From Bin80 sp965215475 (GTDB lineage Bacteria; Bacteroidota; Rhodothermia; Rhodothermales; Bin80): DNA of 64,000 nt. A program made the translations under genes and the position numbers. A model generated the notes under the pieces. That model saw nothing but the letters and a program-made list of their open reading frames with translations. It was not told where the DNA came from and searched no databases. The DNA lies in the NCBI GenBank assembly GCA_965215475.1, contig OZ244061.1, positions 2,852,001 through 2,916,000 on the forward strand, read 5' to 3'. Shown piece by piece: positions 8,862-18,653 of this stretch; positions within the stretch are counted from its first letter, which is position 1, and each line of letters starts with the position of its first letter.

Positions 8862-10655
8862 ATGAATAAAGGCAAGTCGCAAGCTGGTCAACGCCGTCGC
8901 TGTTTTTGGAGACTGTTCGTGCGCTTGGCATTGCATGGCCTTGTCTATTCGATGGGTCTAAACTGTGTTATCGCGCAATCTACGTACAAGATTATGGGTT
9001 CAGTGCTGGACTCAAAAACAATGACTCCAGTTTCCGGGGCAGTCGTGCTCCTGACGGGGACACTGCATGGGACGCTCACGGGAGATGAGGGCGTTTTCGA
9101 ATTGACAAGCGTCTATCCTGAAAATTATACACTCATCGTATCTGCGGAAGGGTATTCTGTATATCAGGAAGCAATTGAGGTTGAACATAATCTTGAGATG
9201 AAGATTCTCTTGGCCCTTAGGCCGCATGAATTACCAGATCCATCGCTATTTGTCAATCCCCGGGGAGGATGGGCTACACGAATGTATCGAGGTATGTTGC
9301 CTCGACGTATAAATGCGATTGAGAATCAGTATACCCTGTACGAGTCAAAACTGAGTTCGAAATCGTTTTATCTGGATGGAATTCGATTACTGGATGCATC
9401 AATACTTCGGTCTTTGATCGTAGAATTGGACGATTCAGAGGTGATCCCCAGTCCGTACAACCTTGGTCTCGGAATGGAAGCGTCCATCCAGTTTAAGACG
9501 CCCCAAGATCCTTCTTCGGAGGCAGAGCTAGTTTATGATTCAAGGACACGCAGAGTACATTCAGCGATGACCTACCATCACACCTGGTCCAGGGGATTTG
9601 GAGGGATCAGAGGAATCTATGAGGAAGCGGGCAATTATTCGGATGGGAATGGGGCTTTTCAACAGGCTGGAATCCGTTCTGGGAATATTGCCGGACGTGC
9701 GGGAATTAGGATTGGGGCAAATCACCATCTTTCGGGAAGTGGAGGCTGGTTACAAGATACTCGACGCACGGTAGAGAAGATCCGTCATCGAGTTGGGATT
9801 GCACATTACCGATTTGAGAAAGAAACCGGTCTACTTCGGGGAGTATTTGCGAATGCTGCCATTCAACAGTTAGACCATGATGAGCATAAAGAACAGCAAA
9901 GTGCATCCATCGCCATCATACTTTTGCCTCGACAAAACCTACGTCTGAATATGGGTGCAGATATTCATCGCTACTCAGAAAGCGCAGGTTCAAATTTTCT
10001 TTCCCAGAAAGAGCATGACGAAATATCTATGGAAAGTAGTGTATTTGTGGCGGGATTGCACCAGATTTCACGATTGATTATCGAGGGAAAGCTGAGGATA
10101 GAACCAGATAATGGTTATTGGGGAGGAATGACGTTCATCGCTTGGCAATTAAGCCGTACCTGGCAGGCGATTGCAGGGGTTGGTCGCACTCAATTCGGAC
10201 GAGGTGTAGTGAGGCAGGCGGATATGGGAGTTCGGTGGAATGGGTTTCAAAATTCGGCTGAAATAATGACCTTCACACGTGATGCGGAGAGCAGTCGACT
10301 CTATGGAGCGACCACACTCCTTCGTGGCTCATGGTGGTGGATGGCCACATACATCACCTTTTCAGACACGTCAGTGCCAGTTTCTGAGATTTCAATGTCT
10401 ACGTGGGCAAAAGCTCACGCCACAGTGAAAGGGCCATTGAGTCTCTTTTCATTAGGTGCCGAGCTCTACGGGACTTTCTCCGATTCCACCTCATGGATTA
10501 GTGCAGACATATGGATAAAAACTATGGAAATCGGTAGCGTATCCTTCCAGATGGGAGTTCACAATCTTCTGGATACGACCTACAGATACCCCTTGAGTAT
10601 GTATGCTGAACCAGGGCGATCATTACAGATTGCCTTGCAGTATCAGCGCCAATAA
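8862..10655 (+). CDS. Outer-membrane receptor-like protein with carboxypeptidase-regulatory domain
   Basis: 597 residues. The N-terminus has a basic stretch then a hydrophobic signal (LALHGLVYSMGLNCVIAQ). Next comes a CarboxypepD_reg-like domain (MGSVLDSKTMTPVSGAVVLLTG ... LTSVYPENYTLIVSAEGY), as in TonB-dependent receptors of Bacteroidota. A short plug-like region and many alternating beta strands follow (TYHHTWSRGFGGIRG onward), ending in an aromatic-rich strand with a C-terminal QYQRQ. At 597 residues it is short for a classical TonB-dependent receptor and no clear TonB box is visible. The likely location is the outer membrane; the ligand is unknown. Its stop converges with the epimerase gene 7 bp away. 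Confidence 0.65.
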   Translation: MNKGKSQAGQRRRCFWRLFVRLALHGLVYSMGLNCVIAQSTYKIMGSVLDSKTMTPVSGAVVLLTGTLHGTLTGDEGVFELTSVYPENYTLIVSAEGYSVYQEAIEVEHNLEMKILLALRPHELPDPSLFVNPRGGWATRMYRGMLPRRINAIENQYTLYESKLSSKSFYLDGIRLLDASILRSLIVELDDSEVIPSPYNLGLGMEASIQFKTPQDPSSEAELVYDSRTRRVHSAMTYHHTWSRGFGGIRGIYEEAGNYSDGNGAFQQAGIRSGNIAGRAGIRIGANHHLSGSGGWLQDTRRTVEKIRHRVGIAHYRFEKETGLLRGVFANAAIQQLDHDEHKEQQSASIAIILLPRQNLRLNMGADIHRYSESAGSNFLSQKEHDEISMESSVFVAGLHQISRLIIEGKLRIEPDNGYWGGMTFIAWQLSRTWQAIAGVGRTQFGRGVVRQADMGVRWNGFQNSAEIMTFTRDAESSRLYGATTLLRGSWWWMATYITFSDTSVPVSEISMSTWAKAHATVKGPLSLFSLGAELYGTFSDSTSWISADIWIKTMEIGSVSFQMGVHNLLDTTYRYPLSMYAEPGRSLQIALQYQRQ

Positions 10656-10662
10656 ATCCGTC

Positions 10663-11634
10663 TCATTCCTCCAGTGAATCGGCAACCCGTTGGGCTGTTT
10701 CGGAAAAAGGACGAAAGGAACAGCCAAGTTTAGAACAGGCCCGCTTATTTGAATATTCCCGCATTTTTAACGAATATTCCACGGTGTATCGCCCCATAGA
10801 GAATCGTTTTCTGGTAATGAAACTCAAGAGATCTGCACAACTTCCTCCGGCGAGGGCTACACTATAAGGCAGTGGAATTCTTGGTGGATTAGCTCCCAAT
10901 GCCTCCGCCAAGGTAGAGAGGATGGATTTCCAGCTCAGGTTCTCGCTTCCCAGGATATAACGAAGGCCTGTTTTTCCATGTTCCAGTGCTGCGATGTGGC
11001 CGGCTGCAACATCCGCCACATCTACAACATTCGATCCCCCACTTGGATACAGCTTCATTTTCCCTGCACGAATTGTGAGAGCATAGTTATGGGTTAGGTT
11101 CAAGGCTTTCCCCCGACTACGATCTGGCCCCAAGATCAAGGATGGATTGACAATCACGGCATCAAGTCCTTCGGCAATACCACGCTGCACCTGTAGTTCT
11201 GCCAGATACTTACTTTTAGCATATGGCCAAGATGTCCCTTGCCATTCCGTGTTCTCATCTGAAATGCCCCCCTCAGTTGTCCCAATTGCGGCAACACTGG
11301 ATGTATGAACCAATCGTTCGATTCCAGTTTCTCTTGCAACATCAACGACCGTTGCGGTCCCTTGGACATTATCATGGTTAATGGATCTGGATCCGATTTT
11401 TACATTGCCTGCTACATGAAAAACAACATGGATGTGTTTCATCGCTCCACGAAGTGCATTCAGATCTGTGATGTCATCGCCGACTACATGCTCAATGTCG
11501 TGAACAATAGGGGAGAGAAGGTCCAATTTGGAGGTTTCCCTCTTGAAAATTCGGACATGATGTCCTGCTTCTAAGAGTTGATACACCAGTTCGCTACCCA
11601 AAAAACCTGTGGCGCCCGTTACGAGTACATTCAT
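10663..11634 (-). CDS. NAD-dependent epimerase/dehydratase (extended SDR)
   Basis: 323 residues. The N-terminal Rossmann fold has TGATGFLGSELVYQLL (GxxGxxG), followed by DITDLNALRGAM and HVAGNVKIG. HTSSVAAIG gives the catalytic Ser and YAKSKYLAE the YxxxK pair of extended short-chain dehydrogenases. It resembles dihydroflavonol-4-reductase/sterol-dehydrogenase-type members, but the substrate cannot be read from sequence. Its start overlaps the 3' end of the biotin carrier gene by 4 bp (ATGA type), indicating translational coupling in a two-gene minus-strand operon. Confidence 0.85.
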   Translation of the reverse strand: MNVLVTGATGFLGSELVYQLLEAGHHVRIFKRETSKLDLLSPIVHDIEHVVGDDITDLNALRGAMKHIHVVFHVAGNVKIGSRSINHDNVQGTATVVDVARETGIERLVHTSSVAAIGTTEGGISDENTEWQGTSWPYAKSKYLAELQVQRGIAEGLDAVIVNPSLILGPDRSRGKALNLTHNYALTIRAGKMKLYPSGGSNVVDVADVAAGHIAALEHGKTGLRYILGSENLSWKSILSTLAEALGANPPRIPLPYSVALAGGSCADLLSFITRKRFSMGRYTVEYSLKMREYSNKRACSKLGCSFRPFSETAQRVADSLEE

Positions 11635-12131
11635 GACTCAAACTCCATTAAAATTGCATCATTCGTTACTGCATCTTTTTCCTGTGCGTGGATGTGTTTA
11701 ATCCGAGTTGAACAGGGTGCACGAAGTTCATTTTCCATCTTCATGGCTTCAAGTACAATGAGCCCCTGCCCCTGAACCACCTTTTCACCTACTTCAACCA
11801 AGATACTCATGATTAATCCCGGCATGGGAGCCCGAAGTTCTCGGACAACCTCTTGAATGGGTTTTTGCGGACCATAGCGCTGAATAAGCTCAGAGCGCTT
11901 ACTAACAAGTTCGGTATGTACGGTCTGGCCGTTAATGGTGATGAGGGAGTCTGATTCTCCATCCAAGTGAAGTAGGTGACTATTTCCATTGAGTATAAGG
12001 CTATATAGGTTGGGCCGAAGTTCTACAAGGGATACATCAATTTTGTGATCAGCCATGTAAAGTTGCTCCTCTGACTGGATCAGGGATATCCTCTGACCTT
12101 CCACTTCAACTAGGAATTCTTTTTTCATCAT
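11631..12131 (-). CDS. Biotin carboxyl carrier protein of an acyl-CoA carboxylase
   Basis: 166 residues. The C-terminal biotinyl domain has the classic EAMKMEN motif with biotinylated Lys131, preceded by RAPMPGLIMSILVEVGEKVVQGQ. The N-terminal 90 residues match the region found in carrier subunits of acetyl/propionyl-CoA or methylmalonyl-CoA-type carboxylases. The protein carries carboxybiotin between carboxylase and carboxyltransferase subunits, neither of which is encoded here. It is first in an operon with the epimerase (4-bp overlap). A divergent 190-bp spacer separates it from ubiE. Confidence 0.88.
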   Translation of the reverse strand: MMKKEFLVEVEGQRISLIQSEEQLYMADHKIDVSLVELRPNLYSLILNGNSHLLHLDGESDSLITINGQTVHTELVSKRSELIQRYGPQKPIQEVVRELRAPMPGLIMSILVEVGEKVVQGQGLIVLEAMKMENELRAPCSTRIKHIHAQEKDAVTNDAILMEFES

Positions 12132-12332
12132 TGGGTACAGAATTGGTAGAAGGCAATTTAATCAGGTGCAACGCAGGGAGTATAACCTTGTTTGATGATC
12201 ATGAGACATTACAGGGGCAGATCATACGGTAGGTCATTCTTAAATCGAAATTCAACGAATGATCTGAGTTCGTGGATTAATGCCAGAGGGCTCGTTGGAG
12301 CCAAGACTTGAAGTTGAAAAGTGGAACGATTA

Positions 12333-13094
12333 ATGCGCTATTATCCTCCGGTTGGCGAGAATAAATCAAAGGAAGCAGAGGTAGCAGACATGTTCAATGC
12401 AATTGCACAACGCTACGATAAGCTGAACCGTATTCTCAGTTTTGGTTTGGATCGCTTATGGCGCTCTTCAGCAATCCGCCGACTGGGGAATCAGTTTGAG
12501 AAAAGAGTCCTTGATGTGGCTACCGGAACAGGGGATATCGCATTCTCACTGCTAGATCTTCATCCCAAAGAAATTGTAGGCGTAGATATTTCTGAAGAGA
12601 TGTTGCAGGTCGCACGACGAAAGTCATCTTTTCAGGGCTCAGATCGTATTCGTTTTGTGAATGCCTCGGCAGAACAGCTTCCATTTGACAGAGATCGGTT
12701 TCATGGGGCGATCGTCGCATTTGGAGTACGTAATTTTGCCGACCTGGAGGCCGGATTACGATCTGTTCAGCGTGTTCTAAAACCCTTTGCGCCCTTGGTT
12801 ATACTTGAGTTTAGTCGTCCAGAGAATCGACTCGTCCATATGCTATACAGAATGTATTCGAAATGGATTCTTCCAAAGATCGGGCGGGCACTTTCCGGGG
12901 TCACCGGACCCTATACCTATTTGCCGGATTCAATTGAAGCGTTTCCGAGTGGACAAAACTTTTTGACACGACTGGAACAGTGCGGGTTTGAGCGAACGCG
13001 GGTGGAGCCCCTCACGTTTGGGATTGTGTCACTGTATATAGGCTATGCTACGAAAGGCGATCAGGATGAGATCCACGGAATTGAACGAACTTGA
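12333..13094 (+). CDS. ubiE: Demethylmenaquinone methyltransferase (UbiE/MenG)
   Basis: 253 residues from ATG 12333; an in-frame GTG lies at 12321. It methylates demethylmenaquinone with SAM, the last step of menaquinone synthesis. Family signatures are clear: VADMFNAIAQRYDKLNRILSFGLDRLWR, motif I VLDVATGTGDIAF, VGVDISEEMLQVAR, then VAFGVRNFADLEAGL and LEFSRP. Menaquinone use fits a Bacteroidota/Rhodothermota host. Its 3' end overlaps the convergent RsbW-like gene by 47 bp. Confidence 0.95.
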   Translation: MRYYPPVGENKSKEAEVADMFNAIAQRYDKLNRILSFGLDRLWRSSAIRRLGNQFEKRVLDVATGTGDIAFSLLDLHPKEIVGVDISEEMLQVARRKSSFQGSDRIRFVNASAEQLPFDRDRFHGAIVAFGVRNFADLEAGLRSVQRVLKPFAPLVILEFSRPENRLVHMLYRMYSKWILPKIGRALSGVTGPYTYLPDSIEAFPSGQNFLTRLEQCGFERTRVEPLTFGIVSLYIGYATKGDQDEIHGIERT

Positions 13095-13497
13095 TTTCAT
13101 TGGTATCACCATGATTGAGATATTCCACCTTATCCATCAGACGGCGGATGATATCGACGCCGAGTCCACCTGATTTTCGTTTACGAGATAATTCCATTAC
13201 ATCGGGCCTCCGGTAGGTCGTGCGATCAAATGGACGCCCTTGGTCACGGATCTGTACCACTACCTGTGTTGGCTTGATCGTCATGGTGAGATGAACCTCC
13301 TGATTCGGATTACCTTGATAGGCATGCTCAATCACGTTCGTACAAGCTTCGTCAATTGCCAAGCGTAGTGCTTCGATGTGTGCATCATCTACCTTGGCTT
13401 TTCGCGCATGTTGTACAACAAAATTACGCACCTTTGCCAGCTGCCGTGTTTGGCTGGGTATAACAAGAGTATGAGTGCTGGACGCGCGGCGGTCCAT
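13048..13497 (-). CDS. RsbW-type anti-sigma factor / serine-protein kinase
   Basis: 149 residues with a GHKL ATPase fold: N-box DEACTNVIEHAY, G1 box IRDQGRPFD, G2 box GGLGVDIIRRL. Such kinases bind a sigma factor or other target and phosphorylate their STAS antagonist. It is third in a minus-strand operon after the SpoIIE phosphatase and the STAS protein, only 2 bp from the STAS gene, which is the standard partner-switching layout. No sigma factor is encoded nearby, so the final target is unknown. The 3' end overlaps ubiE. Confidence 0.9.
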   Translation of the reverse strand: MDRRASSTHTLVIPSQTRQLAKVRNFVVQHARKAKVDDAHIEALRLAIDEACTNVIEHAYQGNPNQEVHLTMTIKPTQVVVQIRDQGRPFDRTTYRRPDVMELSRKRKSGGLGVDIIRRLMDKVEYLNHGDTNEIKFVQFRGSHPDRLS

Positions 13498-13499
13498 GG

Positions 13500-13871
13500 C
13501 TAGTTTCCTTGGATCGGTTGAATTCCTTGCTCAAACAGAGATAGGGCCTCTTGTTCTGTTTCGACAATATGGTAGATCTTGGGGAATCCCAAAAGATCGA
13601 ATATGTCAAAAATTTTCGCTTTCAGCGCACATATTTTGATATCTCCTCCCATGGTGCGAATTTCTTCAATAAATGCCATGAACACCCCAAGTCCAGCACT
13701 GGAGATATAGTCAAGTTGACTTCCATTTATAATGAGGTTCGACTGTCCTTCATCCCGACATTTCTTAATGGCAGATTCCAGTTCGGGTGCTGTATGAGCA
13801 TCCAGTTCTCCGCGAATGGCCAATATGGTGGCAGATCCAGCATCCTGGAAGGCAACAGAAAAATTACTCAT
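13500..13871 (-). CDS. STAS-domain anti-anti-sigma factor
   Basis: About 123 residues from the ATG at 13871; the longer frame to 13904 adds only an unlikely leader. The STAS fold is visible: ATILAIRGELDAHTAPELE, then YISSAGLGVFMAFIEE, where the SSAG serine is the expected phosphorylation site. It is the substrate of the RsbW-like kinase encoded 2 bp downstream and presumably of the SpoIIE phosphatase encoded upstream. The three genes form a complete partner-switching module. Confidence 0.9.
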   Translation of the reverse strand: MSNFSVAFQDAGSATILAIRGELDAHTAPELESAIKKCRDEGQSNLIINGSQLDYISSAGLGVFMAFIEEIRTMGGDIKICALKAKIFDIFDLLGFPKIYHIVETEQEALSLFEQGIQPIQGN

Positions 13872-13905
13872 GGAAATTGTATTCAGTAGTAGGTAGTTGA
13901 CCAAG

Positions 13906-16068
13906 TTAAACCAAAGGCTTGTCTCTTACATGATGAACCGCAGGTTCAGGTCCATGCCATTTGATGATCAGTAAGGTAAGATCGTCAATATATTTCTTTT
14001 CTTCCCCCAAGAAGTGATCTACGGTTTGGCGTACGGCGTCATGTACTCCTTGTGCCCGTTCATATCGTGCAGACTGTATACTTTTTAAGAGGCGGTCATA
14101 CCCAAACTCTTCTCCTTCATGGTTTCGGCTCTCTGTCACACCATCTGTGTACAGGGCAATTAGGTCTCCAGGATGGAATGTGTGTTGCTTTGTTTCCAGT
14201 GTTTGCATAAACATCTCACCACGATCCAGTCCGATGCCCAATCCTCCAGAGCGCAAAAATGTTGCACGACCGTTTACATCAACAAATGCAGCAGGGGGAT
14301 GTCCTGCACGCGCAATGGAGATTGAACCGAAGTTGTAGTCGAGTACCCCATAGATTGCGGTGACAAAAACATTCTTTTCCAGCGACCGTCCAAGTGCTTT
14401 GTTGACCTGGCAGAGGAAGTCATGAGGTTCAGGAGTAATCTGGGCCACTGCCTGAAAGATTCCCTGCATTTCTGCCATATAGAAGGCGGCAGAGGTGCCC
14501 TTTCCTGAGACATCTGCGATAATAAAGGCTAACTTGTCATCCCCTAACTCAAGTAGGTCGTAGTAATCTCCACCAACTTCTAGAGCTGCAGTACTAGAGG
14601 CAGCCAGACTCAGATTTGAAAATCTAGGCATAGATTGCGGGAGCAGGCGCCGCTGGACATCATGTGCGATGGCAAGTTCACTTGCAAGACGCTCGCGTTC
14701 AATTTTTGCTTCCAGCAAGCGGGCATTTTCGAGTACAAGCGATGCTTGTGATGCAAAGACACCAATGGATTCGATATCCTCATTCTCAAATGCATGGGCA
14801 ACGTCATGAGAAACAAACAAGGTTCCAAGCACCTCAGTACGGGTAGTGAGCGGTACGACTAACAGGCTCATGATCCCACTTGATTTACCGTTTTGGATTC
14901 TGCGGTCAGAAGTAGTGTTTTGGATAGAAACCAGTTCGCGTGATCTGGAGGCTTCTCCGTGGATGACACGTATATCACATACTTCATTCGCCAGCGATGC
15001 TTCAATATTGTGTGCGGCTACAATTTGGGGTTTCAGAGACCTGGAATCTAAATCTTGTATTGTCAGCCATGCTGCTTTTCCACGCCCAGAGTCCACAGGG
15101 GTTGAGACGACCCACTGATAGAGTTTCTCAGGATCCGCAACTTCACGCACTAACGCCGTCAGTGCCTGCATGGCTGCCATTTCGTCCACACTTCGTTGAT
15201 AATCTCCAATTGTTGGCAAATGAAAGATCATAGATAGTACGGAGGTCAGTGCATAAACGAACCCGAAGGTGATGAACAAAATGATGACCACTGTGAGGGG
15301 GAGGCTGTAAGAGATCAGGTACTCAATAGGAAAGGATTCTTGACGGCCCAAGCCAAAAGAGAATTCTCTGGATAGCATTAACAGAGTGGCCGAAGTCAAA
15401 CAGATCATGATGACTCCCAATCCGAGGGAACTCATCTTTTGTTTTACAGGCAAGCGGAGAATCCATGCAAGGCGGATTGTGTTCAAGAAAATGAATACGA
15501 GAGAGCCGGTCGCCGTTATGCCCAAAATGGCAATGAGAGGAGGGACTAAGATGTTGGGTTCCAAGTCAAAATGAGGATGGAATGGGGTAGACGCGATGAA
15601 GGTGAGGCTGACAAAAATCATCATCAACAACCAGTTGCGCTCACTTACCCGGGTCCGGCGGAATCGAACCAAGTGTCCGAACCGATGAAGTAAAATGAAG
15701 CCTAATCCTGCAAGGACCACACTCAGGAGCGCACTCTTTACATGGACGATCGGAGCGGCAGGTGTAAGCGTATCTATGATCAGGCCTCCAGGGATCTGAA
15801 GAATCAGTACGACTAGGACCAAGGACGCCAGAATGGTCAAGATTGCCCGCCAGAATATTTGAGCAGGAGGCAAGCTAGAGTGCCGAGTTGAGCGCGCAAC
15901 GGTAATCCACAGACAGACAAAACAGATTGTTAATGCAGCCTGATGAAGGATTTTCGTGCTCAAAAGAGCCTCCTCGCTGATCCCTCCAATAAAGGCAAAG
16001 ATGGTCGTTCCAAGAAAAAATGTGGCAAATGCTACTGGAGGAATCCAGTACCATAAACGCTTGAACAA
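13906..16068 (-). CDS. Membrane-anchored GAF-SpoIIE serine phosphatase
   Basis: 720 residues. The first about 290 residues contain roughly eight hydrophobic segments, forming a membrane sensor region. A GAF-like domain follows (about residues 300-460, ALTALVREVADPEKLYQW onward). The C-terminal PP2C/SpoIIE catalytic domain has the metal-binding pattern GGDYYDLLELGDDKLAFIIADVSGKG and later LIALYTDGVTESRN. It should dephosphorylate the STAS protein encoded directly downstream, releasing the RsbW-like kinase. The stimulus is unknown. Confidence 0.9.
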   Translation of the reverse strand: MFKRLWYWIPPVAFATFFLGTTIFAFIGGISEEALLSTKILHQAALTICFVCLWITVARSTRHSSLPPAQIFWRAILTILASLVLVVLILQIPGGLIIDTLTPAAPIVHVKSALLSVVLAGLGFILLHRFGHLVRFRRTRVSERNWLLMMIFVSLTFIASTPFHPHFDLEPNILVPPLIAILGITATGSLVFIFLNTIRLAWILRLPVKQKMSSLGLGVIMICLTSATLLMLSREFSFGLGRQESFPIEYLISYSLPLTVVIILFITFGFVYALTSVLSMIFHLPTIGDYQRSVDEMAAMQALTALVREVADPEKLYQWVVSTPVDSGRGKAAWLTIQDLDSRSLKPQIVAAHNIEASLANEVCDIRVIHGEASRSRELVSIQNTTSDRRIQNGKSSGIMSLLVVPLTTRTEVLGTLFVSHDVAHAFENEDIESIGVFASQASLVLENARLLEAKIERERLASELAIAHDVQRRLLPQSMPRFSNLSLAASSTAALEVGGDYYDLLELGDDKLAFIIADVSGKGTSAAFYMAEMQGIFQAVAQITPEPHDFLCQVNKALGRSLEKNVFVTAIYGVLDYNFGSISIARAGHPPAAFVDVNGRATFLRSGGLGIGLDRGEMFMQTLETKQHTFHPGDLIALYTDGVTESRNHEGEEFGYDRLLKSIQSARYERAQGVHDAVRQTVDHFLGEEKKYIDDLTLLIIKWHGPEPAVHHVRDKPLV

Positions 16069-16235
16069 TGCATCGAATGCTTTTTTTGAAAGAATTCTGG
16101 GAAAACTGATTGGGAGAACCTCAATAATAAAATGCTTGAGTAACTTATTACCTAATTTGGGAAAAATTGTTACAGATCAGCAGAATAGCAACTTTGCTGT
16201 CAGAGTTACCGTATGTATATTGAGTAGAATGTTTC

Positions 16236-17573
16236 ATGATTATGAGCAATTGGAATCGGGTTCAGATATTCGTATTGATCTTTATTGGTTTTCTGGTTTT
16301 CATCAGGCTATTCTCTGATCCTCCGTCTCCGCGTGGAGCGATCACGCTCTCCGATCTTGATGTTTATGAACTCCATAAACAGGCATTTCAGATCTCGGAA
16401 CCATTAAAGGTTGTTATTGATGCGGTCGGCTCGATTGATGAGCGCCAGGAAGCTACGGGATTAGCTGCATATTCTTGGATTACCTTAGCTCACACAGGAG
16501 AGGTAGTGTGGTCGATGAACGCCGCGAATACAAGACAAGATGAGTCGATTGTGTATGTGGAAGAAGAGGAATTGGAGCTGGATTCAGGATCATATATTTT
16601 GTACTTCGCCTCCTACGGTCAGCTCCAGCGTCGTTCAAATTTGACGTTTCGAAAAGATCGTAGAAAGTGGCATGTGACGATTCATGCACCTGACAACAAG
16701 ACTGCGCTAAGAAAGATTACCCGTCCGCTTGAGGGTACGTCAGATCGTGAAACTTGGGATGCCATCTCTCTGAGGAGGGAAGAAAAAAGAGAGATCATTA
16801 TTGAAGTTCATCGTTCGGCTGAACTCGAGATTCATGCAATTGGTCAACTAGGCAGACACAACGAGGTGCAACCGGTGGATTACTCACGGATTGAGGATGC
16901 AGTGAGTGGACGCATAATATGGCAACTATCTCGTGATAATACAGATTGGGCAGGAGGGATACAGGAAAATCGAATGTTCAAGGGACAACTAGTCCTTCCT
17001 CCAAGTGTCTATCGCGCCGTTGCTGTAACCAATAGTTCGCATCACTATGGTAGTTGGAAAGGGAATCCACCGTTTCATCCCGAGGGATGGGGATTACAGA
17101 TTCGTACGTCTGATGTCGATGATGTATCTACGTTTGATCCATGGATGCAGCGGAATGCTATCATTGAGTTCACGGGGGTTGGGGATGACGAATATCATGT
17201 ACAATCGTTTACGGTAGAGGATACAGCAGCAGTAGTCATTTATGCTTTAGGAGAAATTACTGGGCCAGATAACGGATATGATCTTGCATGGTTAGACCGG
17301 CAGGAAAGTGCCGGGGAATCAGTTACGATTTGGGAAATGTCTTACGAAGGCTCGGTGCCCGCTGGAGGACACCGTAAGAATCGAAAGGAGATTGAATTTA
17401 TTCGGCTGAACCCTGGAGTCTATAGGCTTTATTATGAATCAGATGGCTCCCATGCATATGATGATTGGAATTCGGCGGAACCTGACTATCCTGAGCGATG
17501 GGGAGTCGGGATGTTTCCCGTCAAGAATCAAGAGACCGCTATTACCGTTGGTATATCCTCGGAGGATTCTTGA
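16236..17573 (+). CDS. Hypothetical membrane-anchored or exported protein
   Basis: 445 residues with an N-terminal hydrophobic anchor or signal (VQIFVLIFIGFLVFIRLF). I do not recognise a domain. The body has two similar halves: WxMNAANTR/WQLSRDNTDWAGG-type segments and paired PFHPEGWGLQI / EPDYPERWGVGMF motifs, suggesting repeated beta-sandwich modules facing the periplasm or surface. It is divergent from the SpoIIE operon (about 170 bp between starts) and 90 bp upstream of ppx, so it could share regulation with either. No function is proposed. Confidence 0.6.
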   Translation: MIMSNWNRVQIFVLIFIGFLVFIRLFSDPPSPRGAITLSDLDVYELHKQAFQISEPLKVVIDAVGSIDERQEATGLAAYSWITLAHTGEVVWSMNAANTRQDESIVYVEEEELELDSGSYILYFASYGQLQRRSNLTFRKDRRKWHVTIHAPDNKTALRKITRPLEGTSDRETWDAISLRREEKREIIIEVHRSAELEIHAIGQLGRHNEVQPVDYSRIEDAVSGRIIWQLSRDNTDWAGGIQENRMFKGQLVLPPSVYRAVAVTNSSHHYGSWKGNPPFHPEGWGLQIRTSDVDDVSTFDPWMQRNAIIEFTGVGDDEYHVQSFTVEDTAAVVIYALGEITGPDNGYDLAWLDRQESAGESVTIWEMSYEGSVPAGGHRKNRKEIEFIRLNPGVYRLYYESDGSHAYDDWNSAEPDYPERWGVGMFPVKNQETAITVGISSEDS

Positions 17574-17663
17574 AGGATAGTTTCTTCGTAGCATAGGTTT
17601 CCAGAGATTTTGTACCTTTGCGTGGGAGTATTCATCTACCGTGTAATCACCGTGGGGTTGGAC

Positions 17664-18629
17664 ATGAGGCTTGCAACAATTGACGTAGGGACAAATTCCG
17701 CGAAGCTACTGATTTCTGAGTTCAATCCTAGTGGGAAATTAAAACCACTTCTGGAAGAGCGGCGGATGATTCGCCTTGGGGAAGGGGTTGATGCAGATGG
17801 CATTCTCAGGGACTCAGCAATCAAACGTCTCGTCGATGCATTAATGGTATTTCGTTCTATAGCGAACGAATGGCAAGTACAGAAGTACGTCGTAGCAGGA
17901 ACTAGTGCTTCGAGGGATACAGGAAATAAAATCATCACGATTGTTAGAGAGCTTACGGGATTACACTATGAAATACTCTCTGGAGAGCAGGAAGCGGATT
18001 TAAGTTATGAAGGAGCAGTTGCGGGCTTGCCGAATATTTCGGAAAGGATTATCACATGTGATATCGGAGGAGGCTCGACAGAGTTTGTGGAAGGAATGTC
18101 GGATGGTCACATTTTTCAGCGATTCAGTCTAGATATCGGCTCTGTACGAATTACAGAACGGTACTTTTCCAGTCAGCCTCCCGCCACCGTGGAATTCCAG
18201 AGGGCCACGAATTTCATCAAACAATCGCTGAGTACCCTCTCCTTTACGGAGACACAGACACGGGTACTAGTGGGGGCATCAGATGTGCATCGTCTTTTAC
18301 TTGAATTACAACAGGAACTATATGCAGGGGAATATCCGATCAAATTTGAACGGTTGAACCCAAATTGGAAACGGCTCAAGCAGGAACACGAGCGTTCAGA
18401 GTTACTCTCACGGATCCAAGTGAAGTATTGGCTGGAGTTTTTGACCCGGATGGAAATGTCGGATGTTCTTGCACTGAATCCAGCAAAACTCCAAGGTAGG
18501 GCGGATGTATTTCCTGCTGCGATTTTGATCTTTTTGGAAGTGATGAATATGCTTAATCACAAATCAATCATAGTGAGCCCTTGGGGGTTATGCCACGGCA
18601 TGGCATTGAGATTTTTTCGGTCGGCATAG
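17664..18629 (+). CDS. ppx: Exopolyphosphatase / GppA family phosphatase
   Basis: 321 residues from ATG 17664; the frame is open from a TTG at 17610 but the family N-terminus MRLATIDVGTNSAKLLI begins at the ATG. Ppx/GppA proteins hydrolyse polyphosphate or pppGpp. The ASKHA-fold motifs are present: IDVGTNSAK, AGTSASRDT, SGEQEADLSYEGA and CDIGGGSTEFVEG. Only the core domain is present, so polyphosphate versus pppGpp specificity cannot be decided. The mobile island begins directly after its stop codon. Confidence 0.9.
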   Translation: MRLATIDVGTNSAKLLISEFNPSGKLKPLLEERRMIRLGEGVDADGILRDSAIKRLVDALMVFRSIANEWQVQKYVVAGTSASRDTGNKIITIVRELTGLHYEILSGEQEADLSYEGAVAGLPNISERIITCDIGGGSTEFVEGMSDGHIFQRFSLDIGSVRITERYFSSQPPATVEFQRATNFIKQSLSTLSFTETQTRVLVGASDVHRLLLELQQELYAGEYPIKFERLNPNWKRLKQEHERSELLSRIQVKYWLEFLTRMEMSDVLALNPAKLQGRADVFPAAILIFLEVMNMLNHKSIIVSPWGLCHGMALRFFRSA

Positions 18630-18631
18630 AG

Positions 18632-18653
18632 GATACGGGATTCACGAAACCTA
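18632..18653 (+). repeat. 22-bp island-boundary motif, copy 1
   Basis: This 22-mer (GATACGGGATTC then one variable base, then CGAAACCTA) begins 3 bp after the ppx stop codon. It recurs with one mismatch at 45958-45979, and its last 17 bases recur at 57380-57396 (again one mismatch to this copy). Its position at the core/island junction suggests an element end or attachment half-site. No copy was found at the right junction. Confidence 0.55.
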
